A stretch of 64,000 bases of DNA from an uncultured Eubacteriales bacterium (GTDB taxonomy: Bacteria; Bacillota; Clostridia; Oscillospirales; Acutalibacteraceae): assembly GCA_900314795.1 (NCBI GenBank), contig OMWP01000002.1:1-64000 (forward strand). Direction: 5' to 3'. The notes below the pieces were generated by a model, which was not told the DNA's origin, did no database searches, and saw only the letters and a program-made list of their open reading frames with translations. Shown piece after piece: positions 15,048-22,983 of the stretch (positions within the stretch are counted from its first letter, which is position 1; each line of letters begins with the position of its first letter). The position numbers and the translations under genes were made by a program.

Positions 15048-16592
15048 TCAGATCTCGACAGTATTGACCTTATCGAATTCTTCCTCGATCTCTGCGGAGG
15101 GCTTCTTAGTGATCAGGGTCACGATGACCGCGACGACCAGCGCCAGCGCAAAGCCGAGTACCAGAGAATACAGACCGGTGATGTCCTTGAGCAGCGCGCC
15201 GCCGAAGGGGATGTAGTCCCAGATAACGACGGTCGCAAAGCCTGTGACCATACCTGCCACAGCGCCCGGAAGGTTAAAGCGCTTCCAGAACAGGGAGAGC
15301 AGGATGATCGGACCAAAGGCAGCGCCGAAGCCTGCCCATGCGTCGGATACCAGACCCATGACAGAGGAGTTGGGATCGAGCGCAATGACAAACGCGATGA
15401 CCGCGACAACGATGACAGCGATCCTGCCGACGTTCAGCGCGCTCTTCTCGGAGGCGTCCTTTTTGATGACGCCCTTGTACATATCCTCGGATACGGCGGA
15501 AGCGGTGACCAAGAGCTGACTATCAGCGGTACTCATGATCGCGGCTAAGATACCGCACAGGAATACGCCGCCGATAAAGACAAGGATCACGTTGCCGTCA
15601 AAGATTTGCTGGATCGTCTTGATGAAGACGACCTCGGATTTGCCGGAAGCGACAAGATCCTCATTGAGGAAGCCTCTGGCAACCAGACCGAGGAAGGATG
15701 CGGCGCCCAGAGAGAGGATGACCCATACGATCGCGATGATACGGCTCTTTTTGACTTCCTTATCGCTCTTGATCGCCATGAAGCGAACGAGGATATGCGG
15801 CATACCAAAGTAGCCCAGCGCCCAACCGAGGTTGGAGATGATGGATACAAAGGTGATCGGCTTGCCTTCGCCGTCCTTCATCAGGCTCAAGAAGCCCTGA
15901 GGATCGGCAACGCCTTTGTTAGCGAGCGCGCCGGGGAGATCGCCGCTGATACCGATATACGCAATGATCGGAACAGCGAGGATCGCGACCAGCATCAGAA
16001 GACCTTGGATGAAGTCGGTGTAGCATACCGCCTTAAAGCCGCCGAGCAGGGTGTAGACGAGGATGACGACAGCCGCGATGACCAGACCGATCATGTAAGC
16101 GGTGTGGTCGTCGGCGCCTGAGCCGAATACGTTCGCGAAGAGCTTTGCGCCCGAAGCGAACGCCGAAGCGGTGTAGACCGCGAAGAACACGATGACGATG
16201 ATGGACGAGACGATCTTGAGCACGCCCTTCTTGTCGTGGAAGCGGTTCTCAAAGAAGCTCGGGATGGTCAGCGAGTTATTCGCGACGATGGTGTACTTGC
16301 GCAGTCTGCGGGCGACGAGGAACCAGTTGAGGATGGTACCGATCAAAAGACCAATCGCGATCCATACCTCGCCCGTACCGGCGACATAGATCGCACCCGG
16401 CAGACCCATCAGCAGCCAGCCGCTCATATCGGAAGCCTGCGCCGAGAGCGCCGCCGTCCATGAGCCAAGTCCTCGGCCGCCGAGGAAGTAGTCCTCGTTA
16501 TTGCTCTGCTTGCTGTTCAAGGCGCCGATGAGGATCATCATGCCCATGTACACAACAAACGCGACGAGGATGATAATGGTGTTTGTTGACAT
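15048..16592 (-). CDS. putP: Sodium/proline symporter PutP
   Basis: This 514-residue sodium:solute symporter (SSS family) imports proline with Na+ across the cell membrane. Thirteen hydrophobic segments can be traced. Family motifs are visible: the N-terminal NNEDYFLGGRGLGSWTAAL (about 31-49), SAQASDMSGWLLMGLPGA (50-67) and the AIMSTADSQLLV segment (about 352-363). Length is normal for PutP. Upstream lie an R4 repeat piece and an AT-rich region with repeated AGACTAAAT sequences and a site resembling the operator of the adjacent TetR gene. Proline- or osmo-linked control by that regulator is possible. Confidence 0.93.
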   Translation of the reverse strand: MSTNTIIILVAFVVYMGMMILIGALNSKQSNNEDYFLGGRGLGSWTAALSAQASDMSGWLLMGLPGAIYVAGTGEVWIAIGLLIGTILNWFLVARRLRKYTIVANNSLTIPSFFENRFHDKKGVLKIVSSIIVIVFFAVYTASAFASGAKLFANVFGSGADDHTAYMIGLVIAAVVILVYTLLGGFKAVCYTDFIQGLLMLVAILAVPIIAYIGISGDLPGALANKGVADPQGFLSLMKDGEGKPITFVSIISNLGWALGYFGMPHILVRFMAIKSDKEVKKSRIIAIVWVILSLGAASFLGLVARGFLNEDLVASGKSEVVFIKTIQQIFDGNVILVFIGGVFLCGILAAIMSTADSQLLVTASAVSEDMYKGVIKKDASEKSALNVGRIAVIVVAVIAFVIALDPNSSVMGLVSDAWAGFGAAFGPIILLSLFWKRFNLPGAVAGMVTGFATVVIWDYIPFGGALLKDITGLYSLVLGFALALVVAVIVTLITKKPSAEIEEEFDKVNTVEI

Positions 16593-16607
16593 TCTTTTCC
16601 CTCCATT

Positions 16608-16668
16608 TTTGTAGGGGAGGAGGTTGATTGCTCCCGAAAATGACGAGACTGCTCCTCCCGATAGATAG
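16608..16668 (+). repeat. R4-type repeat upstream of putP
   Basis: TTGTAGGGGAGGAGG at the left and GCTCCTCCCG at the right face each other around a short core. Confidence 0.6.
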
Positions 16669-16753
16669 CGGAATCTTCCGCAAAAGTTCAGTTGTATCTT
16701 ACAACACCAATATATCTTAGCACATTAAAATGTGAAAATCAATATAGAATAAT

Positions 16754-16773
16754 GTATAGACTAAATAGAATAC
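16754..16773. promoter_or_regulatory. Likely second TetR operator, upstream of putP
   Basis: GTATAGACTAAATAGAATAC shares its first nine bases with the perfect operator at 17466-17485 and keeps the closing ATAC. AGACTAAAT recurs near 16834 and 16845. Confidence 0.45.
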
Positions 16774-16863
16774 TTAATTAACATAGCAATAGAAAAAGCC
16801 TGATATTTAGCGAAGAAATAAATAGACTAAATAACAGACTAAATCAATGACGAAAAAAAGTTT

Positions 16864-17445
16864 TTAGGCGCGAATTGCGCTGAGCATCAGCGGCATCACA
16901 CTGCCCGCGTATTCCGCTAAGGAGTACTCGCCGCCGTGCAGACACCAGTCATACAACAGCGCTCTTTCGGCGATCGCGTACAGGCGCACAATCTCCGCGG
17001 AGGACTTTTGCTGTGTAATCTCACCGCGTTCCTGTCCCTGTACGGTCAGCTTTTTGAGCAGGCGGTAATACAGGCGATTTCGGTCGAGCAGCTCCTTCTG
17101 TCCGCGTTTCGATAGCTGCTGCGCGTACAGGCGCGAGAGCAGCTCGATGTCAATGTTGTTCTCGATCATCATGCACAGCTCACGCGTGAGGAAGAGCATA
17201 TTATCGACGGCGTTTTTGCTGTCGTCAAGCTGTTTTTCGAGCTCCGCGTATTTTTCGTCAAAGAGATAGGCGAGGGAGCCGATCAGGCTGTCCTTACTCT
17301 CAAAGTAGTGATAGAACGAGCCTTTTGAGGTGCCCGACAGGCGTATGATCTCGTCCACGGTGGTGTTGTCAAAGCCCTGATCGTAAAACAGCTTCCATGC
17401 CGCCGAGACGATCTTACTCTTGGTTTGATTGTTGGATTTTCTCAT
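16864..17445 (-). CDS. TetR/AcrR-family transcriptional regulator
   Basis: The 193-residue protein has the TetR N-terminal helix-turn-helix (about 8-55: KIVSAAWKLFYDQGFDNTTV...SGTSKGSFYHYFESKDSLI) and a helical ligand-binding C-terminal domain. TetR proteins usually repress their own and neighbouring genes until a ligand binds. A perfect inverted repeat just upstream (17466-17485) is its likely operator, and a degenerate copy lies before putP. The ATG at 17445 starts the conserved part (MRKSNNQTKSK); the ribosome site is weak (AAAGG, about 12 bases away). Confidence 0.88.
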   Translation of the reverse strand: MRKSNNQTKSKIVSAAWKLFYDQGFDNTTVDEIIRLSGTSKGSFYHYFESKDSLIGSLAYLFDEKYAELEKQLDDSKNAVDNMLFLTRELCMMIENNIDIELLSRLYAQQLSKRGQKELLDRNRLYYRLLKKLTVQGQERGEITQQKSSAEIVRLYAIAERALLYDWCLHGGEYSLAEYAGSVMPLMLSAIRA

Positions 17446-17465
17446 AGCGTTACACAACCTTTCGT

Positions 17466-17485
17466 GTATAGACTCTATTCTATAC
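17466..17485. promoter_or_regulatory. TetR operator
   Basis: GTATAGA-ctctat-TCTATAC, perfect 7-base arms with a 6-base spacer, about 20 bases upstream of the TetR start codon. Position and symmetry suggest autoregulation. Confidence 0.65.
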
Positions 17486-17517
17486 TTGGGTCTGTTTCTT
17501 GTCAAGACCGTGATTTC

Positions 17518-17690
17518 CGCCGTACCCTACATCAAACACGATCTCTACGGAAATGTTCATTTCCTTAACCGACGTGGTTCGTGTTTCAACGCCCTGCCGC
17601 GGGAGCAGCAAGCCGCTCCCCTACAAATTCTCTGCAATGTTTCTCGTAGGGGATGACGCTTGCGGCAACTCGAAACACTTCCGCTATATC
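17518..17690 (+). repeat. R4-related repeat pieces before alr
   Basis: Pieces recognisable are GCCGTACCCTAC, GGGAGC...GCTCCCCTACAA and CGTAGGGGATGACGCTTGCG. They match arms of the R4 units at 11501 and 19029 in rearranged order. Otherwise the interval 17486-17760 holds no gene that I can support. Confidence 0.55.
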
Positions 17691-17763
17691 CCACACCCTA
17701 TGGATCAACTGCTTATTCTTCGCTTGTGTGCATCGCGCACTGACACAAAATTTCTCCTATATA

Positions 17764-17792
17764 TTGTAAATAATCTTTATTTGTATTATAAT
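17764..17792 (+). promoter_or_regulatory. alr: alr promoter
   Basis: TTGTAA (17764-17769) and TATAAT (17787-17792) are 17 bases apart, upstream of the alr ribosome site. Confidence 0.7.
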
Positions 17793-17825
17793 AACTATAT
17801 ATATGCTTCTGAGGGAGTGACAGTT

Positions 17826-19034
17826 TTGGAAGACAATCTGATATTTACCCGCCGACTGTGGGCGGAGATCAATATGAATTCGATCCGTGAAAACTATGAG
17901 GCGATCCGCAGCGCGATCGGCGAGGGCGTCAAGCTCTGCTGCGTCGTCAAGGCGGACGGCTACGGTCACGGCGCTGTGGAGATCTGCAAGCTCTACCATG
18001 AGCTGGGGGTCGATTTTCTGGCGGTGTCTAATCTGGACGAGGCGCTGGAGCTGCGCAGGGCAGAGATCGCCGAGCCCATCCTCATCCTCGGCTATACACC
18101 CGCAAATCGCTGTCGCGATCTGAGCCGACAGAATATCTCGCAGGCAGTGTACAGCCTTGACTACGCCAAGGAGCTGTCGCATTGGTGCGAAGAGTTCAGC
18201 GTGGAAGTCAAAACGCACATCAAGCTCGATACCGGCATGAGCCGTATCGGCTTTATGTGTCAGGAGTTTCCGAGGGATAATGATTCTATAAAAGAAATAA
18301 AAGAGGCGTGCAGCCTGCCGCATATCATCCCCGAGGGTGTGTTCACCCACTTTGCTGTTGCTGATGACGGTGATCGCGGTGAAGCGTATACGACAAAGCA
18401 GTATGAGAACTTCATTCACACGGTGGACGAGCTGGATAAGCAGGGGATCCGCTTCGCCATCCGTCACTGCTCCAACTCCGGCGCGATCATGGATTATCCG
18501 TCCATGCGCCTCGATATGGTCAGGGCAGGTATTGTGCTGTACGGCTATGCGCCCTCGGACAGTATGCGCAATCAACTCGATCTCAAGCCCGCCATGCGGC
18601 TCAAGACCCTGATCTCGCATGTCAAGACCGTCAAGGCGGGTACGACCGTCAGCTACGGCCGCACCTTCACCGCCGAGCATGATATGCGCATCGCTACCGT
18701 GCCGGTTGGATACGCCGACGGCTACATACGCGCGTATGCCGAGAAGGGGTATATGTTCGTGTGGGACAAGACCAAGAAGTTCGGCAAGAACTGCCCGATC
18801 ATCGGACGCATCTGCATGGATCAGACTATGCTGGACGTCACCGATTTCCCCGAGGCAGAGGTCGGCAACGTGGTCGTTGTGTTCGGCAACGGTAAGGACG
18901 GCGAGCCGACCGCGGAGGATATCGCGAGCTGGGGCAATACCATCAGCTATGAGGTGCTCTGCGCGGTATCAAAGCGCGTTCCCAGATTGTACCGAACCAA
19001 CTGGATCACGGGAAATGTGGTATATAAATTGTAG
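17826..19034 (+). CDS. alr: Alanine racemase
   Basis: This 402-residue PLP enzyme interconverts L- and D-alanine for peptidoglycan. The PLP lysine is K42 in VVKADGYGHG, the barrel continues with SRIGF and HCSNSGA, and the C-terminal domain carries TTVSYGRTF with the second catalytic Tyr and the CMDQTM segment. No ATG fits the start; TTG at 17826 follows GAGGGAG by eight bases and begins the family sequence. Oddities: an AT-rich in-frame patch at 18283-18298 (ATTCTATAAAAGAAAT), and the stop codon TAG lies inside the end of an R4 repeat. Confidence 0.93.
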   Translation: MEDNLIFTRRLWAEINMNSIRENYEAIRSAIGEGVKLCCVVKADGYGHGAVEICKLYHELGVDFLAVSNLDEALELRRAEIAEPILILGYTPANRCRDLSRQNISQAVYSLDYAKELSHWCEEFSVEVKTHIKLDTGMSRIGFMCQEFPRDNDSIKEIKEACSLPHIIPEGVFTHFAVADDGDRGEAYTTKQYENFIHTVDELDKQGIRFAIRHCSNSGAIMDYPSMRLDMVRAGIVLYGYAPSDSMRNQLDLKPAMRLKTLISHVKTVKAGTTVSYGRTFTAEHDMRIATVPVGYADGYIRAYAEKGYMFVWDKTKKFGKNCPIIGRICMDQTMLDVTDFPEAEVGNVVVVFGNGKDGEPTAEDIASWGNTISYEVLCAVSKRVPRLYRTNWITGNVVYKL

Positions 19035-19155
19035 GGGAGGGGCTTGCTCCTCCCGTGTCACCATCGGTGACATTTTCGAAGTAAAGGATAATAGATCATT
19101 TCATAAATAATAATAAGTAAAGCGTTTCGGCGGGAGTAAACCCCCGCCCTACAAA
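19029..19155 (+). repeat. Complete R4 repeat unit between alr and polA
   Basis: The outer ends TTGTAGGGG and CCCTACAA are inverted. Inside are GGAGGGGCTTGCTCCTCC, the hairpin TGTCACC-atc-GGTGACA, an AT-rich core, and GGCGGG-agtaaac-CCCGCC. The alr stop codon is part of the left end. Confidence 0.75.
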
Positions 19156-19169
19156 ATGATGGTGAATAT

Positions 19170-21773
19170 ATGAAACTATTAGTAGTAGATGGAAACAGTA
19201 TATTGAACCGCGCGTTCTACGGCATCAAACCACTGACCACCAAGGACGGTCAGTTCACGAACGCGATCTATGGCTTTTTGACCATGTTTGAGCGTATGAA
19301 GTCGGACGTCAAGCCCGACGCGGTGGCGATCGCTTTTGACCTGAAGGCAAAGACCTTCCGCCATAAGGCGTATGATCTGTATAAAGCAAATCGCAAGGGT
19401 ATGCCTGAGGAACTGCATATGCAGATGGCGCCGCTCAAGGAGCTCTTGACCGATCTGGGCTATCAGCTCGTCACCTGTGAGGGGTACGAGGCGGATGATA
19501 TCCTCGGCACGCTCTCCAAAACGTGTGCCGATACGGGCAACACCTGCGTCATTGCGACGGGTGACCGCGACAGCCTACAGCTCGTGAACGACAGCGTTTC
19601 GGTGCGTTTATCGAAGAATCTCAACGGCACCATGCTCTATACGCCCGACGTCGTAAAAGAGGAATACGGTGTGGAGCCGAAGAAGCTGATCGAGATCAAG
19701 GCGATCCAAGGGGATAGCTCCGATAATATCCCCGGCGTTGCGGGGATCGGGCCGAAGGGCGCGACCGAGCTGATCCAAAAGTACGGCGACATCGACTATA
19801 TTTATGAGCACCTCGATGAGCTGGATATCAAGCCCGGCATGAGGGCGAAGCTCGAGAAGTCAAGGGATAACTGCTTTATGAGCCGTATGCTGGGCGAGAT
19901 CTGCCTGACCGCTCCGATCGATACGGAGCTTGACCATTATCTGGTCGGTGAGGGTGATAAAGCCGCCGCCGCACGTTTGATGGCACGGCTTGAGCTGTTC
20001 TCGTTGATCAAGAAGTATGACCTGGAGCTGTCGGAGGACAAGGCCGTCGAGCAGGACGAACAGCGGACGTTCAAGGTCGCGGAAGCCGACAGTGACACGA
20101 TCGATAAAATTCTTTCAGAGAATAATGGGTTGTATGTGCAAATTTCTTTTGGCAACCCTCAGTCACCTTCGGTGACAGCTCCCTTAGGAAAGGGAGCCTC
20201 ATTAATGATTCCTGAACGTACTTATATTTCTACAGAAGAAATATTATACAAAGTTAATTCTACAGAAGAAATAAAAAAGATCCTGAGCAGCGGTAATAAG
20301 CTCTATACGGACAACAGCAAGCCGATCTTCGCTTATTGTGACCGCGAGGGGATCGAAGTGAATATCGCCTTTGATACCTCGCTTGCCGCCTACCTGCTCA
20401 GCCCCTCGTCGTCGAGCTATGAGCCCGAACGCCTCTGCGCCGAGTACAGCATCCCTGTCGCGACGACAGAGGACGGGGAAGAGGGCTTAGGCTTTATTCA
20501 CGCGCTCCCCGCATTGTGCAAGCGCCTTGCCGATGATATCCACGAGATCGCCAACGATCATCTGCTCTATGAGATCGAGATACCGCTTGCGCGTGTATTG
20601 GCGCGGATGGAGAACCTCGGCTTTATGGTCGACGTTGAGGCGATCCGCCGTTATGGGGAACAGCTCAGCGTCGAGGTGGATGAGTTGCAGGCGTCCATCT
20701 ATGAGGATGTGGGCTACGAGTTCAACATCAACTCGCCCAAGCAACTCGCCAAGGCGCTGTTTGAGGATCTGAACCTGCCGCCGAAGAAAAAGACGAAGAG
20801 CGGCTATTCGACGAATGCCGAGGTGCTCGAGAGCCTGTTGCCCCTGCACCCTGTGATTGCGAAGATTCTGGAATACCGCACGGTCGCCAAGCTTAAATCG
20901 ACCTACTGTGATTCGCTGATCGACAAGGTCGCCGATGACGGACGTATCCATTCGTCCTTTAACCAGACTGAGACCCGAACAGGGCGTATCAGCTCTACCG
21001 AGCCGAACTTGCAGAACATCCCTGTGCGTACCGAACGCGGTCGGGAGTTCCGCCGCTTCTTCAAGGCGAAGGACGGTTGTGTGCTGGTCGACGCGGACTA
21101 CTCGCAGATCGAACTGCGCGTGCTCGCGCATATGGCGGGCGATGCTACCATGCGCAAGGCGTTCACCGATAATATTGACATCCACACCGTCACCGCGTCC
21201 GAGGTGTTCGGCGTGCCGATCGATCAGGTCACGCCGCTGATGCGTTCACGTGCCAAGGCGGTCAACTTCGGTATCGTCTACGGTATCGGCGCGTTCTCGC
21301 TGTCAAAGGATATCGGCGTTACCGTGCGTGAGGCACAGAAATATATCGACAATTATCTGGCGCGGTTTTCCGCGATCGACAGCTATATGAAGAAAACCAT
21401 CGAGCAGGCAAAGGCGGACGGTTATGTGTCTACCCTCGAGGGCAGACGACGTTATCTGCCCGAGCTTGCGGCGTCCAATTTCAACACTCGCTCCTTCGGC
21501 GAGCGTGTCGCCCGTAACGCGCCCATCCAAGGCACCGCCGCCGATATCATCAAGATCGCGATGGTGCGCGTAGATGAACGCTTGAAGCGAGAAGGCTTGG
21601 AGGCGCGCCTGATATTGCAGGTGCACGATGAGTTGATCGTCGAAGCACCCGCCTTCGAGAGTATGCAGGTCGCCATGCTCTTGCAGGAAGAGATGGAGAA
21701 TGCGGTCAAGCTGACCGTTCCCCTTACCGCCGAGGCCTCCATGGGCGAGACCTGGTATGAGGCGAAAGGCTGA
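19170..21773 (+). CDS. polA: DNA polymerase I
   Basis: The 867-residue enzyme fills gaps and removes RNA primers. The 5' nuclease domain spans about 1-290 (GDSSDNIPGVAGIGPKGA near 185). The middle domain (about 300-480) lacks the DxE exonuclease motif, so proofreading is probably absent. The polymerase domain runs to the end, with motif A DYSQIELRVLAHM, motif B RSRAKAVNFGIVYG and motif C LQVHDELIVE. Start ATG follows GGTGA. Odd: codons for about residues 328-344 (20151-20199) are an R3 palindromic repeat read in frame. Three AT-rich small hairpins (20109-20123, 20226-20242, 20256-20271) surround it in the same linker. Confidence 0.95.
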   Translation: MKLLVVDGNSILNRAFYGIKPLTTKDGQFTNAIYGFLTMFERMKSDVKPDAVAIAFDLKAKTFRHKAYDLYKANRKGMPEELHMQMAPLKELLTDLGYQLVTCEGYEADDILGTLSKTCADTGNTCVIATGDRDSLQLVNDSVSVRLSKNLNGTMLYTPDVVKEEYGVEPKKLIEIKAIQGDSSDNIPGVAGIGPKGATELIQKYGDIDYIYEHLDELDIKPGMRAKLEKSRDNCFMSRMLGEICLTAPIDTELDHYLVGEGDKAAAARLMARLELFSLIKKYDLELSEDKAVEQDEQRTFKVAEADSDTIDKILSENNGLYVQISFGNPQSPSVTAPLGKGASLMIPERTYISTEEILYKVNSTEEIKKILSSGNKLYTDNSKPIFAYCDREGIEVNIAFDTSLAAYLLSPSSSSYEPERLCAEYSIPVATTEDGEEGLGFIHALPALCKRLADDIHEIANDHLLYEIEIPLARVLARMENLGFMVDVEAIRRYGEQLSVEVDELQASIYEDVGYEFNINSPKQLAKALFEDLNLPPKKKTKSGYSTNAEVLESLLPLHPVIAKILEYRTVAKLKSTYCDSLIDKVADDGRIHSSFNQTETRTGRISSTEPNLQNIPVRTERGREFRRFFKAKDGCVLVDADYSQIELRVLAHMAGDATMRKAFTDNIDIHTVTASEVFGVPIDQVTPLMRSRAKAVNFGIVYGIGAFSLSKDIGVTVREAQKYIDNYLARFSAIDSYMKKTIEQAKADGYVSTLEGRRRYLPELAASNFNTRSFGERVARNAPIQGTAADIIKIAMVRVDERLKREGLEARLILQVHDELIVEAPAFESMQVAMLLQEEMENAVKLTVPLTAEASMGETWYEAKG
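20151..20199 (+). repeat. R3 palindromic repeat inside the polA coding sequence
   Basis: GGCAACCCTC matches the inner box (GCAATCCCTC) of R3 ends. It is followed by the hairpin GTCACC-ttc-GGTGAC and the terminal palindrome GCTCCCTT-agga-AAGGGAGC. The order box, variable hairpin, palindrome is that of the intergenic copies at 21777-21941 and 31651-31868. It is translated in frame. Confidence 0.8.
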
Positions 21774-21776
21774 TAA

Positions 21777-21941
21777 GGCTCCCTTTGGTAAAGGGAGCTC
21801 CCGTGTAAGCGGGTGAGGGATTGAATAAAACGGAGTGAAACGACCCATCAAATAAAAAGTTTCTCGCTGATGCTCGGTCAAATAATGCAATCCCTCTGTC
21901 ACGACAAGAAGTCGTGACACCTCCCTTTACCAAAGGGAGGC
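21777..21941 (+). repeat. Complete R3 repeat unit after polA
   Basis: Left palindrome GGCTCCCTTTGGTAAAGGGA, variable hairpin, box TGAGGGATTG, core of about 65 bases, inverted box CAATCCCTC, variable hairpin TGTCACGAC-aagaa-GTCGTGACA, right palindrome. The left end begins three bases after the polA stop. Confidence 0.85.
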
Positions 21942-21963
21942 TAAATTGGTTTGTAGGAGTAAT

Positions 21964-22422
21964 ATGATGAAAAAACTATTATTTGTATGTACCGGCAACA
22001 CCTGCCGTAGTCCGATGGCAGAGGTGATTTTTAATTCTCTTGCAGAACAAAAAGGATTGGACTGGCGTGCCGAAAGCGCCGGCGTTGCCGCTGTGGGCGA
22101 TCGTCCCGCTTCTCCGAATGCGATCCAAGCGGTTGCGGAGATCGGGCTCGATTTGAATCAACACCGCACCCGTTTTCTGCCCGGGATCGATTTGAACGAA
22201 TATTCGCTCTTTGTTGCGCTCGGTGAGGAGCACGCGGATATCCTGCGCTCCATCGGCATTCCTGCCAATCTGGTGCGTGTGCTACACCGTGCGCCGAATG
22301 TGGATGATATCTATGATCTGAGGATGGATATCGTCGACCCCTACGGCGGCGATTTGAACGCCTATCGTCAGTGCCGCGACGATATCGTCGGCGCGGTCAA
22401 GGTATTGATGACCACCTTATGA
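21964..22422 (+). CDS. Low-molecular-weight phosphatase, arginine-phosphatase (YwlE) type
   Basis: This 152-residue protein is a low-molecular-weight tyrosine-phosphatase-fold enzyme with the P-loop CTGNTCRS (C9 nucleophile, R15). The acid loop DPYGG lies near 125. The Thr in CTGNTCRS is the feature that marks YwlE-type protein-arginine phosphatases, where tyrosine enzymes have Ile or Leu; specificity is therefore inferred. Of two adjacent ATGs the first, four bases after AGGAG, was taken. The stop overlaps the start of the rimI-like gene (ATGA), forming a coupled pair upstream of tsaD. Confidence 0.87.
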   Translation: MMKKLLFVCTGNTCRSPMAEVIFNSLAEQKGLDWRAESAGVAAVGDRPASPNAIQAVAEIGLDLNQHRTRFLPGIDLNEYSLFVALGEEHADILRSIGIPANLVRVLHRAPNVDDIYDLRMDIVDPYGGDLNAYRQCRDDIVGAVKVLMTTL

Positions 22423-22874
22423 TGATCACGGAGATGCTGCCAGTTCACTTGGAGCAGGTGAAATCACTGTTGGATGTCTGCTTTGGTGAGAGCGCGTGGT
22501 CGATGGAGTCGTTACGATCTCAACTTGATAAGAACGATTCACGCTGTACGGTGGCAATAGAGGATGATACGGTCGGCGGCTTCCTCGCCTTTGAACAGGT
22601 GTTGGATGAGGGCAGTATCGTAGAGGTCGCCGTGCATCCCGACTGTCGCAGGAGAGGGATCGCACGCGGGCTGATCACATCCGCGATCAACAGTGCCGAT
22701 GGGTTGCATACGGTTTTCTTAGAGGTGCGGGAGAGCAATACGCCCGCTGTCAAGCTATATGAAAGCCTCGGCTTTACGCAGATCGCCGTGCGTAAGGGAT
22801 ATTATGACCATCCAAAAGAGGATGCAGTGATCATGAACTTGTTAATCAGCGTATGTAATACGCCGAATCTTTGA
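22419..22874 (+). CDS. rimI: GNAT acetyltransferase, RimI-like
   Basis: This 151-residue protein has the GNAT fold. The acetyl-CoA loop is CRRRGIARGLI (about 69-79) and the C-terminal motif is LYESLGFTQIAVRKGYY (about 114-130), typical of ribosomal protein S18 alanine acetyltransferase. The neighbouring tsaD supports this, because rimI and tsaD are commonly adjacent. It overlaps the phosphatase gene by four bases. Another N-acetyltransferase role cannot be excluded. Confidence 0.82.
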   Translation: MMITEMLPVHLEQVKSLLDVCFGESAWSMESLRSQLDKNDSRCTVAIEDDTVGGFLAFEQVLDEGSIVEVAVHPDCRRRGIARGLITSAINSADGLHTVFLEVRESNTPAVKLYESLGFTQIAVRKGYYDHPKEDAVIMNLLISVCNTPNL

Positions 22875-22883
22875 TGAAGCGGA

Positions 22884-22959
22884 TCGGTTGTCCCCTCATC
22901 CGACCTTTTCGGCTCCTATGAGCCGAAAAGCCCACCTTCCCCCCGAGGGGAAGACTTTT
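22884..22959 (+). repeat. Solo R1 end between rimI and tsaD
   Basis: CCCCTCATCCG box, variable hairpin CTTTTCGGCTC-ctat-GAGCCGAAAAG, then the palindrome CCTTCCCCCCGAGGGGAAG. Only one end is present, without core. Confidence 0.8.
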
Positions 22960-22983
22960 GTGAATCCCGAAAGGTAAATGTAT

